The position numbers and the translations under genes are program-made. Shown here one piece after another: positions 40,079-42,562 of a stretch of 42,562 nucleotides of DNA. Source of the DNA: Akkermansiaceae bacterium (GTDB taxonomy: Bacteria > Verrucomicrobiota > Verrucomicrobiia > Verrucomicrobiales > Akkermansiaceae); assembly GCA_015061985.1 (NCBI GenBank), contig SUVN01000019.1, positions 1 to 42,562 on the forward strand, written 5' to 3'. The notes under the pieces are model-generated. The model made no database searches and was not told the origin of the DNA. It saw nothing but the letters and a program-made list of their open reading frames with translations. The first letter of the stretch is position 1. Each line of letters begins with the position of its first letter.

Positions 40079-42373
40079 ATGGCAAAGAAACCCTCCAAAC
40101 GCCCGATATCTTCCCCGATGCCCGCCCGCAGTCCTAAAAAATCCGGCAGCAATACCGGGGTGATTATGCTCATCCTGCTGGCAGTTGTAATTGGCGGGGG
40201 TGGTTACTACTACTACGATATGCAGGAGAAAGAGCGCATCCGCCTGGAAAAACAGGAAGCCGCCCGCAAAAAAGCGGCTGAGGAACGCGCCCGCAAGGCC
40301 AAGGAAGAAGCCGAGCGTATCGCCCGCGAAAAAGCTGAACAGGAACGCCTGAAGGCAGAGGAAGAAGCCCGCCGCAAGGCTGCGGAAGAGGAGGCACGCC
40401 GCAAGGCAGAGGAGGAAGCCCGCCGCCGCGCAGAGGAGGAAGAGGAGCGCCGCCGCCGCGAGCAGGAACAGCAGCAGGAAGAACCGGATGAGGAACCGGA
40501 AGAACCGGAGCAACCCACCGAACCTGAAAAGGGTGATTATGATGACAGTGTAGATCTGACCGGCACCCTCTCCCGCGCGGACAGGGAAAAGTTTGCCGCC
40601 ATGTTGGAAAACCTGCTCAAGGAAGGCAATTATGAGGAGTTTTCCAAGGCTTTTACCCAGAAAACCGTGGAGGCGGTTCGCGGGTTGCTCGGCGGTAGTG
40701 GTGAAAAACTCAATTACCACGCCTACCGGTCATCCCGCAACCTCATGAACTCTGTGGAGCTCTGCACCCTCATCAACTACGCCGGTGAAGCAGGTTTGCG
40801 TGCCATCACTCACCCGGAGGACGCAGGAGCCATCAAGGGCGCATCCCCGGAAAAGGGACGGGAGTTTATCCGCTGGCTGGTGAATGACCGCAGTCGCCCG
40901 CTGCATGCCTTCATCCAGAATTACATGCTCCAGGAGGGCCGCCCGCAGAATACGGCATGGTCCATACAGACGCTCTACAAAATCTGGCTGGCTACCCCGG
41001 AGCGCGACCGTGCCAAATACCTGAATCTTGCCATAGCCTGCTCGCTGGTAAACCCCGGTACAGCACAGTCCAACGGCAGTATGCGCAATCCCAAGACACC
41101 GGCGCTCACCATGCCCGAGGTGTTCGAGTATTTCCGCCTGCGTGATAGTAAGCGCAAGCTGCTCACGGATGTGAAAAAAATGAGTGTGGCCCGTCTTCTC
41201 ATGGTGGTGGATGCGCGCCTCAATCGCTCCGAATTCGAATGGGTGGAAAAGAACCTCAGCTATGACCGCGCCTCCTGGGCAAGCAAAGCCTATAATTCCA
41301 TCAAATACCTCATGGAACGCGCCAAAAACGGCAAAGACCCCTACACTCACTACACTTTCGAGGAAATCCGAAAAGAGGGCGGCGTTTGTCGCGACCAGGC
41401 CTATTACGCTGCCAACACGGCCAAGGTCATGGGGATTCCCGCCGTGTATGCCGTGGGGGACGGTGATCGCGGGCCGCACGCCTGGGTGGTTTCCAACGAC
41501 TCGGAAACCCAGTGGAACCAGATTAACTCCTACGGTTACAAGACCGGCACCTACAGCAACCCCTGCTCCGGCAGACGGCATCACGAATCCATGCTGCTCC
41601 TGCAGACCAAGAAGGAGAAGCCCGGTCAGTATGACGGCGCTGCGGATTGTATCGCCCTCTCTCGCTTCCTGCTCAGCAACGGCAATGTGGATGAGGCACG
41701 CGGCGCGGCGCGCTACGTGACCGGCGCTTTCCCCACCCTGACCGCTGCCTGGAGCAACCTGGTGGAGATGCTGGGGCAGAAAGGCGGCTCAGAAGTGGAG
41801 ATGGGCGAGTGGCGCCGTATCCACAACTCGCTCGGCGTGCAAAGCCGCAAGAATACGGAGCTGACCGATATTGCGGCTGAGGTGGAGGATAAATACATCA
41901 TCAGCGGTCGCTCTGCCACCGGCAAGAAACAAGCCATGGATCGCAGTCTGCGCCAGCTCCGTCGCAATGGAGGCGAGGAGCGAAGCGACCTTGTGGTGGA
42001 GGCCATCGGCCGACAGGCTGCCATGCTGGCAGAGAACTCGGATATCCGAGGCCTGTACAGCCTCTATCGCAAAGAGCTCAAGGGCTACACGAAGCGTGGT
42101 GATGTCTTCGGTCAGTTGCTTTCCCAGTGCATCAGCAACTATGAGAAAGCCGGTGCTACCCCGCGCGACTGGGCTCAGCTGGCCAAGGAAGCCGAAAAAC
42201 TCTTTGAAAAGGAAATTCGCTCCGGCGGCGGGGACTATTTCAAGCTGACCAAGGAAGTCTCCATCCAGAAACAGGTAGCCGGCCTTTACGCCAATGCGGG
42301 AAATGCCAAAAAGGCAACCAAGATTGCAGCGGATGCTGACGAAAGACTCAAGAATGCAAAAAAGAGTGAGTAA
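40079..42373 (+). CDS. Membrane-anchored protein with long charged helix and transglutaminase-like domain
   Basis: 764 residues. A basic cytoplasmic start is followed by one membrane segment (~27-47), then a long Glu/Lys/Arg/Ala-rich helix (~50-135, KAEEEARRKAAEEEARRKAEEE-type) and an acidic Pro-Glu linker. A helical region follows, then a transglutaminase-like core: GGVCRDQA (Cys437) and GPHAWVV (His467), with QINSYGY (Asn483) where many members have Asp. The rest is helical and TPR-like. The domain may be a protease or cross-linking enzyme held off the membrane by the stiff helix. An Asn in the third triad position leaves activity open. Confidence 0.7.
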   Translation: MAKKPSKRPISSPMPARSPKKSGSNTGVIMLILLAVVIGGGGYYYYDMQEKERIRLEKQEAARKKAAEERARKAKEEAERIAREKAEQERLKAEEEARRKAAEEEARRKAEEEARRRAEEEEERRRREQEQQQEEPDEEPEEPEQPTEPEKGDYDDSVDLTGTLSRADREKFAAMLENLLKEGNYEEFSKAFTQKTVEAVRGLLGGSGEKLNYHAYRSSRNLMNSVELCTLINYAGEAGLRAITHPEDAGAIKGASPEKGREFIRWLVNDRSRPLHAFIQNYMLQEGRPQNTAWSIQTLYKIWLATPERDRAKYLNLAIACSLVNPGTAQSNGSMRNPKTPALTMPEVFEYFRLRDSKRKLLTDVKKMSVARLLMVVDARLNRSEFEWVEKNLSYDRASWASKAYNSIKYLMERAKNGKDPYTHYTFEEIRKEGGVCRDQAYYAANTAKVMGIPAVYAVGDGDRGPHAWVVSNDSETQWNQINSYGYKTGTYSNPCSGRRHHESMLLLQTKKEKPGQYDGAADCIALSRFLLSNGNVDEARGAARYVTGAFPTLTAAWSNLVEMLGQKGGSEVEMGEWRRIHNSLGVQSRKNTELTDIAAEVEDKYIISGRSATGKKQAMDRSLRQLRRNGGEERSDLVVEAIGRQAAMLAENSDIRGLYSLYRKELKGYTKRGDVFGQLLSQCISNYEKAGATPRDWAQLAKEAEKLFEKEIRSGGGDYFKLTKEVSIQKQVAGLYANAGNAKKATKIAADADERLKNAKKSE

Positions 42374-42401
42374 ACTGGAAGTTCAGACCCGGATATCTGC
42401 A

Positions 42402-42440
42402 AAAAACTGATGATGGCATTAACTGCCCTCATCAGTTTTT
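42402..42440 (+). terminator. Intrinsic terminator after the transglutaminase-like gene
   Basis: A perfect 12-bp stem (42402-42413 with 42429-42440), further extended by GGCA/TGCC, ending in TTTTT. It lies 28 bp beyond the stop codon. Confidence 0.9.
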
Positions 42441-42562
42441 GGTACGACCGACGCGATATGCGCACTGCGGTGAAAGTCCGCGCGGAGCCGCGATGATGCG
42501 GAATCCCAGACCTGAAGAACAACTGCGGGGAGGCAACGAACCGTGGAAAAGGAAGTTCGAGG
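42441..42562 (+). mobile_element. Probable group II intron, 5' part (cut by window end)
   Basis: Directly after the terminator's T-run the sequence becomes non-coding and highly structured. It contains CACTGCGGTGAAAGTCCGC, the GGTGAAAGTCC element of group II intron domain I, flanked by short GC helices, and GGGGAGGCAACGAACCG and AAAAGGAAGTTCGAGG farther on. A GTACG near 42442 could be the GUGYG-like 5' end. Class C group II introns are known to insert just behind terminator hairpins, which fits. The reverse transcriptase, if present, would lie beyond the window. Not RNase P RNA: the GAGGAAAGTCC core is absent. Confidence 0.55.

Noticed and set aside
40046..40720. 224-aa Leu/Phe-rich minus-strand frame
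   Set aside because: Antisense of the Glu/Lys/Arg helix region, whose complement naturally reads as Leu/Phe/Ala-rich.
1..42562. tRNA or rRNA genes
   Set aside because: The gene-free gaps are few and short; none shows a cloverleaf or conserved rRNA segment.

Overview
The window looks like chromosomal DNA of a gut-type Verrucomicrobiota bacterium, possibly Akkermansia-like. This is an inference from gene content: several GYF_2/DUF805 membrane proteins, His-rich lipoproteins and generally high-GC housekeeping genes. Nothing here fixes the species.

Layout. (1) 1-4911: an AT/GC mosaic Rhs (polymorphic toxin) locus. A GC-rich Rhs core ends in an AT-rich C-terminal domain with a metzincin-type zinc site. 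It is followed by a putative exported immunity protein, a displaced Rhs tip with a second, different zinc-peptidase-like toxin domain (frameshifted), a second lipoprotein-like immunity candidate, a truncated membrane protein and another Rhs fragment. (2) 4948-7922 (+): recA, a SprT-like zinc protein and rtcB. (3) 7987-16018 (-): a CNNM/hemolysin-type membrane protein, carB, two paralogous lipoproteins, a metallophosphoesterase and ribD. (4) 16019-20504: a 304-bp gene-free interval packed with DnaA boxes beside an AT-rich stretch, then a lipoprotein gene, a TPR-like gene and argS. Six parS-like 16-mers are scattered through this part. I read it as a candidate chromosomal origin with its ParB-loading region. 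(5) 20580-20763: a structured RNA with its own promoter, best explained as 6S RNA. (6) 20826-25855 (+): a translationally coupled operon of five DUF805-type membrane proteins ending in miaA. (7) 25899-30902 (+): a flavodoxin-like reductase, small lipoprotein, secreted/anchored protein, double-HTH regulator and a degenerate thiamine-diphosphate-enzyme homologue. (8) 30915-35077 (-): ruvC, a DEAD-box helicase, an MBL hydrolase, a 75-aa DNA-binding-like protein, rpmB and a membrane protein. (9) 35274-42373: a repeat-bearing His-rich lipoprotein (+), a six-hairpin glycosidase-like protein and purB (-), and a large transglutaminase-like membrane protein (+). Right after its terminator, what looks like the 5' end of a group II intron runs off the window.

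Two themes cut across the regions. First, many good promoters have their -10 hexamer only 6-12 nt before the start codon (ribD, rtcB, recA, argS and others), so leaderless or near-leaderless mRNAs appear common here. Second, transcription runs mostly leftward left of about 16 kb and mostly rightward from about 20.8 kb, as expected around a replication origin, although recA/rtcB and argS do not follow the rule.
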